A DNA stretch of 64,000 nucleotides. It comes from Phocoena phocoena (Eukaryota; Chordata; Mammalia; Artiodactyla; Phocoenidae). Shown in pieces: positions 9,562-30,648 of the stretch. Every line of letters starts with the position of its first letter. Position 1 is the first letter of the stretch. The stretch covers positions 86,741,168 to 86,805,167 of the forward strand of contig NC_089220.1 in NCBI RefSeq assembly GCF_963924675.1, read 5' to 3'. A program made the position numbers and the translations under genes. The notes beneath the pieces were generated by a model. That model worked only from the letters and a program-made list of their open reading frames with translations. It was not told the DNA's origin and ran no database searches.

Positions 9562-11258
9562 GTCTAGATAAAAGGGCAATTAAAATTTTGAAACACAGCA
9601 CCACCCCCAACCTTAAAAAAGGAAAAACTCCGTTTATCCATGGCTATTAGATTCTATATATGGACATGGTTCTGCTGTCTCAGAGGACAAACTAGGGGAA
9701 AGCAGATCTACATGTGACTCATTCTGTCCTGCATTTGAGGCTCCCCAGCCTCACAGGGTGTCAGCAGCTGCTCCACTGTTATGTGGGTCCCAGGAATATG
9801 TCCACTGACTGTCCTTACGTAAGTCCTCAGGCCCCAGATGACTTAGAAATCTCTCCCTGAGATGAAAACAAGATCTTGTGTGTGAGTGGTTGTAAGAGTT
9901 GCAGAGCTCGGGCCTCGGACCCCACACTCACCCTCCACATGCTGCTCTTCTGCATGGAGCCTCGGCAAGGATGGTAAGTGCTTTCCTACAACTTTCATTT
10001 TCCCAGTGCAGAGGATGACGCTAGGGGGCAGTATTTCTACATCTAAATCTTGGTCTCTGCCACATTCACCTTTTGTAGGCATCTCTTAGAACTCCTATTT
10101 AAAGAGATTCTTTTCCTGGTCCCTTCCCAGGCTGTTTGTTGATCTTGGAATTCTATTTTCTGAAGCTTTTTATTCTCAGGATCAGTTTCTTCCTTGTGTC
10201 GTTTAAGTTCGTCAGGCTCTATTTTTCTTAATCCATAAAGTAAAAACAAAATACGAATTGATAAGAAAATACATTTTGTTTGTTAAAATATAAATTGAAA
10301 TAGTCTTTTTTGGGGGGGATGGTGTTGTACAAAATAAGTACTGCTCTGTGACCTCAATGGTCTCTCAGGTACCTTAGCTCTGGTTTCTGTTAACTACACT
10401 TAGTCCTGCATTTCTGACAGTTCTATCCCTGGCACCACCAAATTCACCTAATGCTTCTGGAGCACTGTAAAAGTCTTGAGGGTCTTCAGAAAAAAACCCT
10501 CACAGAAGTCTAAGTTCATTATACAAAACTCATGGTGATGCCCACTAGGATCTAGTCTAAGGGGACAGACTTACCCCACCCCTGCTGCTGTAGTGGTGGT
10601 CCCTTCAGATGCCCACTCTGCTCAGATTTGAAAGAAATAAAAGGAAAAGAAAATCCAACTCAGACCGTCATAAGAAGCAACTTTCCATTTAATCATTCTA
10701 CACGATGTTTACTTTTTTTTTAAAAGCTCTGTCTGGGAAGAAAACCTAGACAGTCCCCATTGTCCAGACCCCTGGCCTGCCCCGCTGAGGCTGCAGTGAT
10801 GAGTCTACTGGAACTGAGTAGGAAAGCTCCTGCAGAATACAGAAGACAACAGCTCTCTAGTCTCCAACTAGTGTCCCATCTACTAGGTGACACTACTGCG
10901 AGAATCAGTAATAATAAAATAAATTATTTTTGATATTTTCAAAATAATACACATCTATGAAAAATCAAAATTCAAAACCAAAAATTTTATCCTGCAAATT
11001 GGGAGGATGAGAAACAGAGTTGCCGAGCCTTTCTTGAAAGAACCTCTGAAGGAAATGAGTTTTCCCAGTTAGTTTAGACAAGGCATGAGCCTATCCCTTT
11101 CTTCTTCTGGGAAACGACCCTCCTAGGCTGTGGACTTTGAGTCATGAGAGGAGGACTTGGTACATGTGCCGATGGTTCCGCGATGGGTCCCATTGCTGGG
11201 AATGGGTAGCCGGGCTCCTTGGTCCACCTGGCTAGTTATTGGGAGGATTCATGCCTTC

Positions 11259-11939
<681 letters not shown>

Positions 11940-13384
11940 TTAGGAGAAGCCCCTTTGCACGCCCCACGTGACCAGTAGCAATGGCCACTGCACTCTGTTT
12001 TGATGTATCAAGAATAGGACAAGAGAAGCAGCAGGAACCAGAGTGGCATTGGTTGCAAGTTTCTTTCTTTTTGCTTATAGTTTTGGCCATATTGGTTAAA
12101 GATTCTGCCTTTCTTGCCTTTGGTGTCTTGGGCCTGGCTTTAGCCCAATTTGAAAGAGAATCGCAGACTATCCCTGACCCAACCAGAGCTGGGGTCATGG
12201 TTCAGGGAGCCGAGGGCCTTGAGAGGCAGGAATGTGGAGGAGACTGTGTTTTGCCCAGCTGGGCCTCATCAAATACAGATTCTGGAGCCGAGTGTCCTCC
12301 TAACAACACGGCACACAGCTCCTTGAGCTCATGAGCTCATCTTTTGGATTTCTGCAGTTGCTATCAGTCTCCTCAGCCACCCAGCTCTAGCTGTCCTGAC
12401 TTTGTGGGAGGTAAAAACCTGATCTCTTCCTAAGTGCTCTCCCTCTCTTTTCACCTTAGACTGAGCCGGGTCCAGAACAGGCTGACAGCTCCCCTTGCTT
12501 TAGCTACTCCAGAGTACAGAGTGGTCTCTGAGACGATCTTGTTGCATCAGTGGGAAATTCTCTTACATTAGTTAGGAGGAAGGGTCTTCTACCCCTAAAA
12601 CTACTCATTATCTCTTTACTTTCTTAGATGGAACATTTCTTTCTTTCCAGGGCTCAAAGTTCTAGTAGGGAAGAACAGGAGCTGGTTACCCCCCTCAACC
12701 AAACAGCAGCCACCCAGGCCAGAGGATGTCAGAGCTGAGTCACCAAGTGTGGCCCATGTCATAGTGCTCCCAAGGAAATGGCTTCTTGTTTTCAAGTTCA
12801 GTGTCTGTATTTTCTACTCCTGGCCATGTTGGTGGTCCCAGAGTGGCTCTCCCTGCTTTTGTGGTCCACATCAAGAGAAGCTCGTCCCCTTCTGTTGTTC
12901 TGAAATCGACCCTGACTGCCCCAGACAGCTGGACACCCAGCTAGTAAAGGTAAGACCTAACCAGGGCCAATTACAGAGTTTTCTGGTTCTGGGCTGGCTT
13001 CAGAAGCCCCAAGGTCTCTTTTAAAAGGTGCCAGTAACATTTCAGAAATAGTGTATCTCGTCTTCCTTGGCTTCCTTGGTAGGTAGCCAGTTGCAGCCAG
13101 GCCGCCTGCCTGCCCAGCCTGCTGTAGCCCGTCTCGGCATACACACAGTAAAAGATTCTCCATAGGAACGAACCCTGGGTTACGAACGAGTGGCTGGCAT
13201 GGGTAGGGGAGATGGCAGCCCCCTGCTATCTGCCTCTGCTCCCCACCACCTCACCATTAGTATATTAGCAGCAGCTCTCAGCTCCTGCTTTCAGAAGCTG
13301 CACGGTCCTGGCTGTATTTCCTTTGTCCCTATGCTATAAGATACTTAAATTTGTATAATGTTTAAAACTTTTTAAAGCACTTCC

Positions 13385-13500
13385 ATTTTATCTTTAAACA
13401 ACTTCATGAAGTGGTGAGGGCAAGAGGTTACAGTCACGTGGTTGGTTGTTACTGGCAAAGACAAGGTTAGAATCCAAGCCTCTTTCTATTCCATGGTGCT
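13385..13500 (-). repeat. MIR fragment, antisense
   Basis: Contains the reverse MIR pattern ATTTTATCTTTAAACAACTT, then GTGGTTGG, then GGTTAGAATCCAAGCC. Strongly diverged, so only weakly supported. Confidence 0.35.
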
Positions 13501-16500
13501 AATGATCATGCAGTTGGATTCCGGGGAGTGGAACAACAGGCCAGGATGAATTAAGTCAACAGCCTGCACCTGCCTTAGACTTAGGTCCCAATTGCCCAAG
13601 AAACTGTTGTGAAATAAGGTGAAATTAAGAGCCTGTCCCTTGTTCCAGAGCCTTTGATGTTCCTCTGTTCTCTGTTTTCCCCAGTGTTCCTCCCTTCTTC
13701 CCTCATTTGCGTGTGTGTAGCATGAGAAACACGTACCTGGGAGTGTGAAATGGGTTTCGGATAAAACAAACCTTTCCAGGCTCTGATCTTACATGTTGCT
13801 GGCTCAGCTCCTTTCCCAAGTACTCTTCTGGCTCCCTGTTCTCTGGAACCTCAGCCCTGTTGCACAGGGCACCTCACACCCTTTCAAGGGCTGTCCCCTC
13901 ACAAGGACAGCTCTGACTACCAGATCTTCCAATGTATGACCAGCATAGCTGCCGGAAGCCACTTAGTGCAATCATAGCCTGGCCTACAATTCAGCCCTAA
14001 GCCTGCTGGGGAAGGTGAGGGGCAAAGGCTGTGACATCAGAAAGAGCTAATCAGAGGGACACCAGAAGCCACATTATAGTGAGTTGTTGGTGCTCTCAGT
14101 AAACAAGATAATGGCTACATATGTATTTCTAAGTAGAGAGCCTGACAAACAAAATTACTCAGTAAATGTTAGTCTTCTGTTCCCCCAACAGACCTCACCT
14201 ATAAAGTTAAGGTTATTCCTATGCTAGGTTAGTCCTGTACAGAATTTCAGGTTTCACTAGAAACCACCACTCGCCTCAAACCTGTTATTCTGGGATGGAT
14301 GGGGTGGGTGCCGTGGGTGGGATCTGGGTGAGTGGCACAGCAAAACAGAGGGTGTCTTTTTACCTTGGAGGTGCTCCAGCTGATCGCCTTGCCCAGAGGT
14401 GGCTCCCAGTGGGCCAGGGGGCACAGTGGTCAGGAGCCTACCCTGGAGCCGGGGCCCCATCCTCAGGATGCGCACACTCAGGGGCCGAAGGCAGTGATTA
14501 GTCAACCGGAGCTGAACTCGGACTCTGGTGTGAATCTTAATCAGACTCTTCCCCATAGTGGCCCAGGAAGGCAGGTACTTTTTCAGTGGAAATCAGCTGA
14601 TCTCTTCATGGGAACCAGCCAGGCGGGGAAGGTACAGAGGGAAAGGATGGGAAACCAACTGATCTCACGCCATGGCAGCCCTTTCGCAGTGCCTCCCATG
14701 CTGGAGAGAAAAGGTTGGCTCTGAGAGTCTCAGAGCAGACTGAGCTGCAGGGAAAGAGCAGCTCTGAGAGGCCAGCGTTATCAGGGGACTGGATTCAGTC
14801 AGAAGGACTTAGAGCTATAAAAGGTAATGGTTTCCCAGCCAGTAGCTGTTTCCCTGAGGCCCGTATAAGGGCCCCAGACCTCTCAGAGGGTGAGGAACAG
14901 AGAGGGCAGGGAATAATCCCAGAGAGTAGGGGAAATCGGGACTGTACCAGAAAATCCAGGACGTGAAGCTACAAAGAAAATGGCTTTGGGTTGGGTGGCT
15001 CTGAAGTGTAAGGCGGTGGCTCTGGGGCTGGAAATGGGCTGCGTCCCCTCCTCCACTGGGATCTACGCTATTTATCTGGCTGCCCCATGGGGCACAATGG
15101 GTGAAAGGAACTGACATACCTGAATGTCCTCTCTGGGTCAGGCCTGTGCTAATAACATGTGTTATCTTGGCATCTCCTAGAGCAGAGGGCAGGGCCAACC
15201 AACGCAGTCTTCTTTTTAAGGGTCTCAGTTCATTGAGATTACATGGTTTCATTCAAACTGTAACGTTACGTTAATGTCTTTTGCAATTTTCCCCACTGTT
15301 TTTGGAGATAGCAAACAAAGCTTTCCCCTGGAAAAGGCAAATGGTTTCTGTGATATTAATTTGTGTGCCATATGGACTATAGGAAAGACAATCCCTGATG
15401 GAGCATGAACCAATTTCAAATGTCCATAACTTCCTGGGCGTTTTGATGGTTTGTGTCCTTCCTCTGAGGTCCCCATTGAGTCCCTCTCACCCTTCCCTGC
15501 CTGGTTGGGGTGAACAGTGAGGGTCAGCCGTGTTAGGTGCTTTAAAGGCAAAACTGCAGCTGAACTCTCACCTCCTGAAATAATCCATTCTTTATTTCCC
15601 CAGGCTTGATGATCCCTGCACTGATAGAGCTGCTCAACTGCTAAAATCTTGTATTTTTTTTCACATCCAAACCAGATGTACATCTGCCTCTCCTCACCCT
15701 GAATTACATTCTGCCTGTGAGTTTCATTCCTGCCAGGGCAGTTCTGAGCTTCTACCCACGCCCTTCTGAGTCTAATGGGCCTCGAGGGCCATGACCAGGG
15801 ATGAAGACTGTGCTTGTCTATAGGCACCACTGGACATGGGGTGTAAGGAGCACGTTGGCTTGGGGAGTAGCACGTGGAGGCCTGCTGTGTTATAATCTGC
15901 CAGCTGTGAAGTTCTGAGCCTAAGCTTTTGAGGCCGTGCCCTGGCCCTGGGGTGGGGTGGGGGGTCTCTGCTCTAATAGCTTTCTGCACCCTCCCCTGGC
16001 ATTTTGTAAGCATGGGTGACAGTTTTGGATGTTGAGGAGCCTACTGCTGCTACAATGGGAGAAGACAGGTTCTGGGAGGAGGCTGAAGGCACAGCCAGAG
16101 CTGGTTGGGAACTGAGGCAGCCTCACAGCTCGTCTTGGGGGAGCTTGAGGATGGTTCTCCCCACCTCTGAGTTGTTTTGCTAACCCTGCTTGGCAGCTAC
16201 TCCAAATGAGTTATATCCCCACATGGATGGCCTCAGTCTTCCCTCTTCTGGGAATGCTGGTTTTACTGGACATTCTTCCATATGCTGGGGAGCAGTAATG
16301 CCTGAGGCTGCTCTCCTATGCGATACCTACATTAGGGCCAGCTTCCCCCAGGGGGTGGCCTTTTCTCTGGGAGGACAGCTGTCCCGACTTTCTGCAAGAG
16401 CCTTGGGATGAACCTGGTGGCTTCAGCCTCAGGACAGACGGGAACAAGGGCCACAGAGAGGGGAGAAAGTTATGTTTCCTCAAAAGAGGAGAAGACAGTC

Positions 16501-16679
16501 CACTTTCCTGAGATGCACACCCCAAAATAAGACAGCTGGGCTCACTTCTCCCGCTCAGCCTAAGATAGGAGGGAAAACCAGGGGGCTGTGTCTGATGATG
16601 GCCAGACCTCAATAATTCCATACCTTGCATAGCCATTATACTTGGGAGTTTCCAAGGCACCTTCCCCCACCCCCCACCC

Positions 16680-16765
16680 CTTTCTACAGTGGGGGCAACA
16701 GGCTCAGAGAGGTTAAGCAACCTGCCCAGAAAATGTGTGGCAGAGCTCCTATTTTGACCTCATCC
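16680..16765 (-). repeat. MIR fragment, antisense
   Basis: AGGCTCAGAGAGGTTAAGCA followed by ACCTGCCCAGA and GTGGCAGAGCTC is the reverse of the MIR core that reads 'tgacc ttgggcaag ... cctctctgagcct'. Confidence 0.5.
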
Positions 16766-17185
16766 TTGACTTCCTAACCAGGGCTCTTTGCATTGTGCTT
16801 GCTGCCTACCCAGTAAATGCTTTCATCTCTTTAAAGTACTTGCATGTACATCAGCTTCCTTGAAACCCATGGGGTTTTACAAATGCAGCAACTAAGGTAC
16901 TCACATAAATAAGGCCTTTGATGGTGGTTCTCTCCCAAAGGTTTAGTCTAATACTCTCAGATCTACAAACCCCTCCTGGACCACAGCTCATCAGGGCTGG
17001 ATGGAATTACCCTTCACCTGACACCCAGCTGGTGTTCCCATTGACTGGATGAAACATTCTCCCTACCATTGGAGAAACTTGCTGCTGTCTCTAGTGAAAT
17101 TCACTTCTTTTCAAGGTCCCTGTGAGGAACCGGTCCAGGTGACAACTTGGAGGAACCCCAGGTCCTCTCCAGAGCTCATGCTCAC

Positions 17186-17292
17186 CTTCCATGATGGAGA
17201 TGTGAACAGCTCTTCTCCGGGTCCTGGGGACGCTGCTCAGCCTTGGGCCATGGGTTATGGAGGGACAGCTGCGGCTGGGGACCATCCCTGCT
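17186..17292 (-). CDS. FRMD5: FRMD5 exon 13 (basic linker)
   Basis: The exon starts after TTAACCTCAG and ends before GTGAGC. It encodes residues 343-379: [20 protein letters not shown] then [15 protein letters not shown]. This is the linker after the FERM and FERM-adjacent regions, rich in Ser, Pro and Arg; the RTRRR cluster could be a phosphorylation or phosphoinositide contact, which is inference. The 107-nt length opens with one base of Arg343 and closes with one base of Gly379, consistent with both neighbours. Confidence 0.96.
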
Positions 17293-25468
<8,176 letters not shown>

Positions 25469-25609
25469 TTAATACTTGGCCGTTGGTCACAGAGGGAAGA
25501 GCCTGGCATTTGGAAGTAATAGCCAAGTTACTTACCTTTTCTGAGCCTCGGTGGCCTTAACTGTAAGTTGTAGATTATACTACCAATCTTAGAAAGCTGT
25601 GGTGAATAT

Positions 25610-26285
25610 CCAAAGAGAACCACAAACCCTCACACATTGCTGGTGGGATTGTAAAATGGTGCAGTCACTTTGGAAAGCAGTTTGGAAGTTCTTCAAATTG
25701 TTAAACGTAGAGTTACTATATGACCAAGCAATTCCACTCCTAGGTATGTACCCAAGAGAACTGAAAACTATGTTCACGCAGAAACTTGTGCATGAATGTT
25801 CATAGCAGGATTATTCATACCGGCTGCAAAGTGGAAATAATTCAAATGTCCATCAGCTGATAAGTGAATAAACAAAATGTGGTACATCCACACAATGGAA
25901 TATTATTCAGCAGTAAAAAGGAATGAAGTACTGATACCTGTAACAACACAAATGAACCTTGAAAACATTATGCTAAGTGAAAGAAGCCAGTTACAAAAGA
26001 TCACATGTTGTATGCTTGCATTTATATGAAATATCCACAACAGGAAAATCCAGAGAGACAAAAAGTACACTACTGGTTGCCAGGGGCTGTGGGGAAGAGG
26101 AGGTAGGGAGTGACAGCTAATAGGTACAGGGTTTATTTTTGATGGTGATGAAGATGTTCTAAAATCAGATAGTGGTGACTGTTTCACAAGTTTCACAATT
26201 CTGTTAATGGACTAAAAACCATCGAACTGCACACTTTGAAAAGGATGGATTTTTTTTGATGTGTGAATTATATTTCGAGAAAGCT
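25610..26285 (+). mobile_element. Old L1 fragment (ORF2 end and 3' UTR)
   Basis: Reads GAACCACAAACCCTCACACA and TGCTGGTGGGATTGTAAAAT, then CCAAGCAATTCCACTCCTAG and CAATGGAATATTATTCAGCA. This is the universal L1 ORF2 C-terminal region, in sense orientation. A 3' region with GGTTGCCAGGGGCTG and GAACTGCACACTTTGAAAAG follows. Diverged and truncated at both sides; an L1M-type age is inferred. Confidence 0.88.
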
Positions 26286-27794
26286 GTTCTGTGTGAATGA
26301 GAGAGAGAATAGCAGTTATCATTATCATGATGGCCTGACACACTGGGCTCCCTCAGGAAAGTTTAGCGGAAGAAAATATAAGAAGCAACTGGCCAAGTGG
26401 AACAGCGATCGCCAGCCCTGTGGTGCCTGAACCAACAAAGAGGCCTCCTGGTCACCTGTCACTATCAGTTGGTAAACACAAGGCTTAAGGTTCTACTGGG
26501 TAAAGAGGGGAGAAGGTGCAGAAGCTGTAGGTCCTGGTTCCATCACGTGGGAAATGAGCTCTAGGAGGCCCAGGTCTTTTCTAGCCTGGGATGGGGCACA
26601 GAAAGCTGGGTGACGATTATATTCTCTCACCTGATAGCGGCCGCAGGTGAGAATCTGCTCTGTCAGGGTGTGTGTTCAGGTGGCCAGAAAATTATGCCAT
26701 GCTGCTGATCGAATGGGCATACAGGCCACTTGTCTGGGCCACAGCTCAGATAGTGCCATGGCGTCGGGGCCAGGCCCCTGGTGTGATGGGTGCAAGTGTG
26801 GGCCGTGGCTGTCAGGCTCTCCTAGTCTCTCCGGCCTTCAGGCTTTGCCTCCCTGGCACAGATCTTCAGCCTAATCAGTCCTAAGAACAGTGGGGCCTCT
26901 GCAGGGCCTCATGAGCCTTGCCTCAAGGAAAAGTGCAGTTTTGCCTTAAAGCTATCTCTTAGAGTCAGGATTACAGGTGTGAGCATCTGGGCCCAGGAAA
27001 TAAACTAAATATATATTTTGCAGACATTTGAATTAATGTATAGTTGTTACTGTCCTTTCCTCAGGGTCTGTCGTGACCCCAACATTTGGCTGCAAGCACA
27101 GTGTCATTCAACCCATGGGCACAGCAAAATGCTGTTTAAAAATAACCTGAATGGAGATACTTTGAAGCCACGGGGCTGGGCTTCCCCCTGCCTGTCATCA
27201 GGGCTTGGTGGTGGGTGCTAACAGCTGAGCGCCAGCACTGCACACAAACACTGTCCCTCACAGGGGGCACCGGCACTAACTGGGCAGGCTGGCCTGGGGG
27301 CGGGGCGGCAGTGGGTGAGGGAGGGCTCTGCCCACAGGGTTGGAGGGTGGGCACCGGGCGGCTTTCAGCTCACTGTGCAGGCAGGACCCGAGGAAGGCCT
27401 ACAACTGCGGGTTTAGACAGAGACTCGAGGGTGGAGGCCTTACCTTATTTGTACTCAGAGAACAGGCCTGCAGCAGACGTTTATCAGGAGAATGTGTGAG
27501 GCAGTGAGGTGGGGGCCAGAGGGACCAGTGTGGCTGCCGGGGGCGGGGGGAAGCCCACACGTGAGCAGAACGAGGGGAGGGCACAGTGGGGCAGAGGGGG
27601 GAAGGTGTCTTCTGCTGCTTGCTGAAGGACAGGCCCAGGAGGAAGAACAGGCGGAAGGATGGAAAGGAAGGGCAGGGCCTGCAGAGGCTTGTGGATGGAT
27701 TGTGGATGGTAGAGGAGGGAGGGGAAGCAGCGAAGTGGGCAGGGAAGGCCTCCCTCCAGGTCTCACACTCCAGGCCCCTGTGGGCAACGGTAGA

Positions 27795-27985
27795 AGAGCA
27801 CCTGCACCAGAACCACGGGCTCCGGGTCAGTCAGCCCAGGTCCTGGCTCTGCACTCACCGCCCGTGTGGCCTCAGCCAGGTCCCTTCGTTGCCCTGTGTT
27901 TCAGGCCCCTCGCTGTCAAGTCAGGGTTGATGATATCATCTGCCTCTTAGGCTGTGCTCTGTAAGCACCCAATAAATGCTAATGG
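27795..27985 (+). repeat. MIR SINE
   Basis: Contains GTCCTGGCTCTGCACTCACC, then GTGTGGCCTCAGCCAGGTCC, and near the end AAGCACCCAATAAATGCTAA, the MIR 3' end. Confidence 0.65.
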
Positions 27986-28718
27986 TTGTGTTCTTGTTAA
28001 TAATATTATAGCTGCTACTGATTAGCTGAGTTTATTGAACTCAATACAGAATCTCTTTTCAAAAAGCCTAACATTTTACTATTTTTCCTGATGCTGATGG
28101 ATTTAAATTTTGCTATTTAGGAAAAGAGGGTGTGGGAAGTTGAGGTAGAAAGGGAGAAGTTACTCATTGTTAGGGACCATGGAGAAGGGGGATGTGGGTG
28201 ATACATTGAGGGTCCGGGGGAAAAGTGAAGTGGGCAGGAGGGGAAGGACATCTGTGAGAGTCATCGCAGTGACAGGCCTGTCTCTGGCCAGAGCAAAGGG
28301 AAGGGCAGGTCCTCCCATGAACTGGGTGGCGCTGGCCATCTGCACCGCCCGTACACCACAGGGCCGGCCTCCAAGTGAAGGCAGGTATTGGAGTTAGAGG
28401 GGAACAGTCTCTCCTGACCAGACTGGCTGATTTGGAACAGGGAACAAACTGGGAGTAAATCCCTATTAGATGCCAATAAGTATTACTTATTATCCCAATA
28501 AGTAATAATAGCGCCTTGTGCAATCCCAATCCATCCTCCCATTTGAAGAGAGCAATTATCCAAACTGCTTCCAAGGCAATAGTGGCAGATGAAGCTGCAA
28601 GGCCCTGGCACGTGGGCATCCACAGTGCGGGCAGCTGGGATGTTTGCTACTCGTCTCTGGCACATGAGGCATGGGATTGGAATTACAGCAAGAAACCTCA
28701 CATCTGGACCAGCATCAG

Positions 28719-28850
28719 GGAGTTCCCTGGTGGTCCAGTGGTTGGGATTCCACACTTGCTTTCACTGCTGAGGGCTCAGGTTCAATCCCTGGTTGGGAAC
28801 TAGGATCCCCCAAGCTGCACAGCACACCCGAAAAAAAAAAAAAAAAGAGC
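28719..28850 (+). mobile_element. CHR-family SINE, short form
   Basis: Starts GGGAGTTCCCTGGTGGTCCA and ends in a 16-A tail at about 28832-28847. Similar flanks (TGGACCAGCATCA and TGGACCAGCGTGA) form a target-site duplication. Confidence 0.92.
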
Positions 28851-29249
28851 GTGGACCAGCGTGAAAACACAAACAGGCAGCCACAAGTTTCCCAGTTTCT
28901 TTCATCTAACGAGCCATTCTCCTTGTGAGCCTGCCCTTTGGATTTGTATGTGGAAGGACAAGCTATGTGACAGAAAGAGAAGGAAATGAGGATGAGGAGA
29001 GAAGTGACACAGATGGCAGGAAGCTGCTCCTCAGCTCTTCCATCTTATCAAGCTGGATTCTGTCTTTCCTCCCTGTCCCCTGCCCATCCCAATGCAATCA
29101 GCACCCACAGGACTGAGCCATTAACTATATGGGAGGTGGAATAAAAACTCAGGTCTTGACAGCCCCACAGCAGATATCGCCAGGCCTGCTCTACATCAGG
29201 TAACAGTCAAAAGACTTTAGTTTGCTTCTATGGTTGTGAGGTGACAAAT

Positions 29250-29350
29250 CTATTTTCAATTTTTCATCCTTGTGGAAGAAGCTTCAGCCTTGGTTCTACT
29301 TGCTTCTCTGGACCTCAGTTTCCTCATCTGTAAGATGAGGACAATAATAC
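29250..29350 (+). repeat. MIR fragment
   Basis: CTGGACCTCAGTTTCCTCAT followed by CTGTAAGATGAGGACAATAA is the MIR 3' half. Confidence 0.55.
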
Positions 29351-30514
29351 ATACTCCAAGAAATACTATCGATACTTCCATCCGATTTTAGGGAGATGGC
29401 CTAAATGATGTACTGCCAGGACAAGGCCACTGTGTTTTTCTTGAGGAGGGGATGGATTTGCACAGTCATTCATGTTCATAGGGAACCCACCATCAAACTT
29501 GACCTGCATCAATACATCATCATCAAATGTTCACCCTAAGATGATCACTCTGTCTGGAAAAGGATTTTTGGAAATCATAGTACTGACTGGTTCTTGGAAA
29601 TAGGGACATCTGGCCATCTTTGCCCAGATCTACCTCTGGATACAATGAAGTAGGCTTCTGTCTGCTGCTCCCCAGAGGACATCCTGGATGTGTCTGAGTC
29701 AGGACCACAGCATTCTTGGTTGTTATGCCTCTCAAAGTCAGCCATCCCCTCTCTGGTGCACAACTGAAACTAATTCAGTCTGGGTGGACGAAGCCTCTAT
29801 TATCCTTAAAAAACCTGAGAGAAGAAGATTCCATACGCTCTTCCAGACAGTGGTGCCCATTCCTGAAAGGGCTTACAGCTGGGGACCTTCACATTCAATC
29901 AATCATGAAAACCACCCAGTTTTAATACACTGAAACACAGCCACAAGAAACCAGAGTGGAAATGAGGAGGAGGAGGAGGCAGGCACCCTGGAAGAGGCTT
30001 GGCATCAACCCGTGACAGCTCAGAAATGGAAATCTGGGCAGAAACTTGCCACTTAAGTGGCTTTAGTTCTTCATTTTGGCAATAAACCTAACACGCTCCC
30101 CGCAGTGTAGCCAAGAGGGGCCCACCTGAGGGTGAGGGCAAGCCATCACTGATGCTTCTTGTTCTGCTTCTCTGAGGTCAAGGGCAACGTGTCAAATGGG
30201 GAGTGGGTTTATTTAGAGAGGAGCTTTGGTAGCTGGATTATGAAAGTAATGATCCTGTTTTAAGAGCAACGGAGTGACACTATCATTTTATTTGTGTGGT
30301 TGACCTAACCTAGACCCTGCTGAAATCAATTTTCTCCTGGTCTATCTATACAAAACAGACATAAAGCCATTTGGTGAATTTACATTACATTTTTCTATGA
30401 TGATTTCAGTAGTCTCGTAGGTCTTTCGTCCTCTCTTGATCAGAACTGGCAGTGAGTCCCGCTTTGTTCCTAAATAAATGCCACCTCTCCGGATGGAAGA
30501 CCATGAATGATAAC

Positions 30515-30633
30515 TGAAAGAGCACAGCACTGAAACTCCACAACTCCAAGTTTGAGTCCCAGTACCATCCTTGCCACTAACACTGGACATGTTAGTTAGT
30601 TCCTCAGAGCTCAGTGTTCTCATCTTAAAAAGA
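30515..30633 (+). repeat. MIR fragment interrupted by the SINE at 30649
   Basis: AAAGAGCACAGCACTGAAAC, GTTTGAGTCCCAGTACCATC and CTCAGAGCTCAGTGTTCTCA follow the MIR order. The CHR SINE inserted at its 3' end; the MIR seems to resume after 32558 (TTGTTGTAAAGATTAAATGA). Confidence 0.6.
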
Positions 30634-30648
30634 CAAGAATGTCTTCTT

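Larger units (their letters stand above)
8110..11258 (-). other. FRMD5: Probable FRMD5 3' UTR
   Basis: Sequence downstream of the FRMD5 stop on the minus strand. A reverse-complement AATAAA is present at 8135-8140, giving a UTR of about 3.1 kb, plausible for this gene. Other TTTATT matches exist, so the end is uncertain. It contains a hAT fossil at 9331-9561 and an open minus-strand frame at 10085-10285. No intron signal is evident. Confidence 0.45.

Noticed and set aside
11981..12334. 117-codon + strand frame with a hydrophobic stretch (a putative small membrane protein)
   Set aside because: Intronic and antisense to FRMD5, with no conserved motif or context; the hydrophobic run comes from T-rich DNA.
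27492..27950. 152-codon + strand frame in GC-rich DNA, possible CpG island or exon
   Set aside because: Low-complexity Gly/Ala/Arg composition, no splice or start context, few CpG clusters and overlap with a MIR; looks like chance openness in GC-rich intron.
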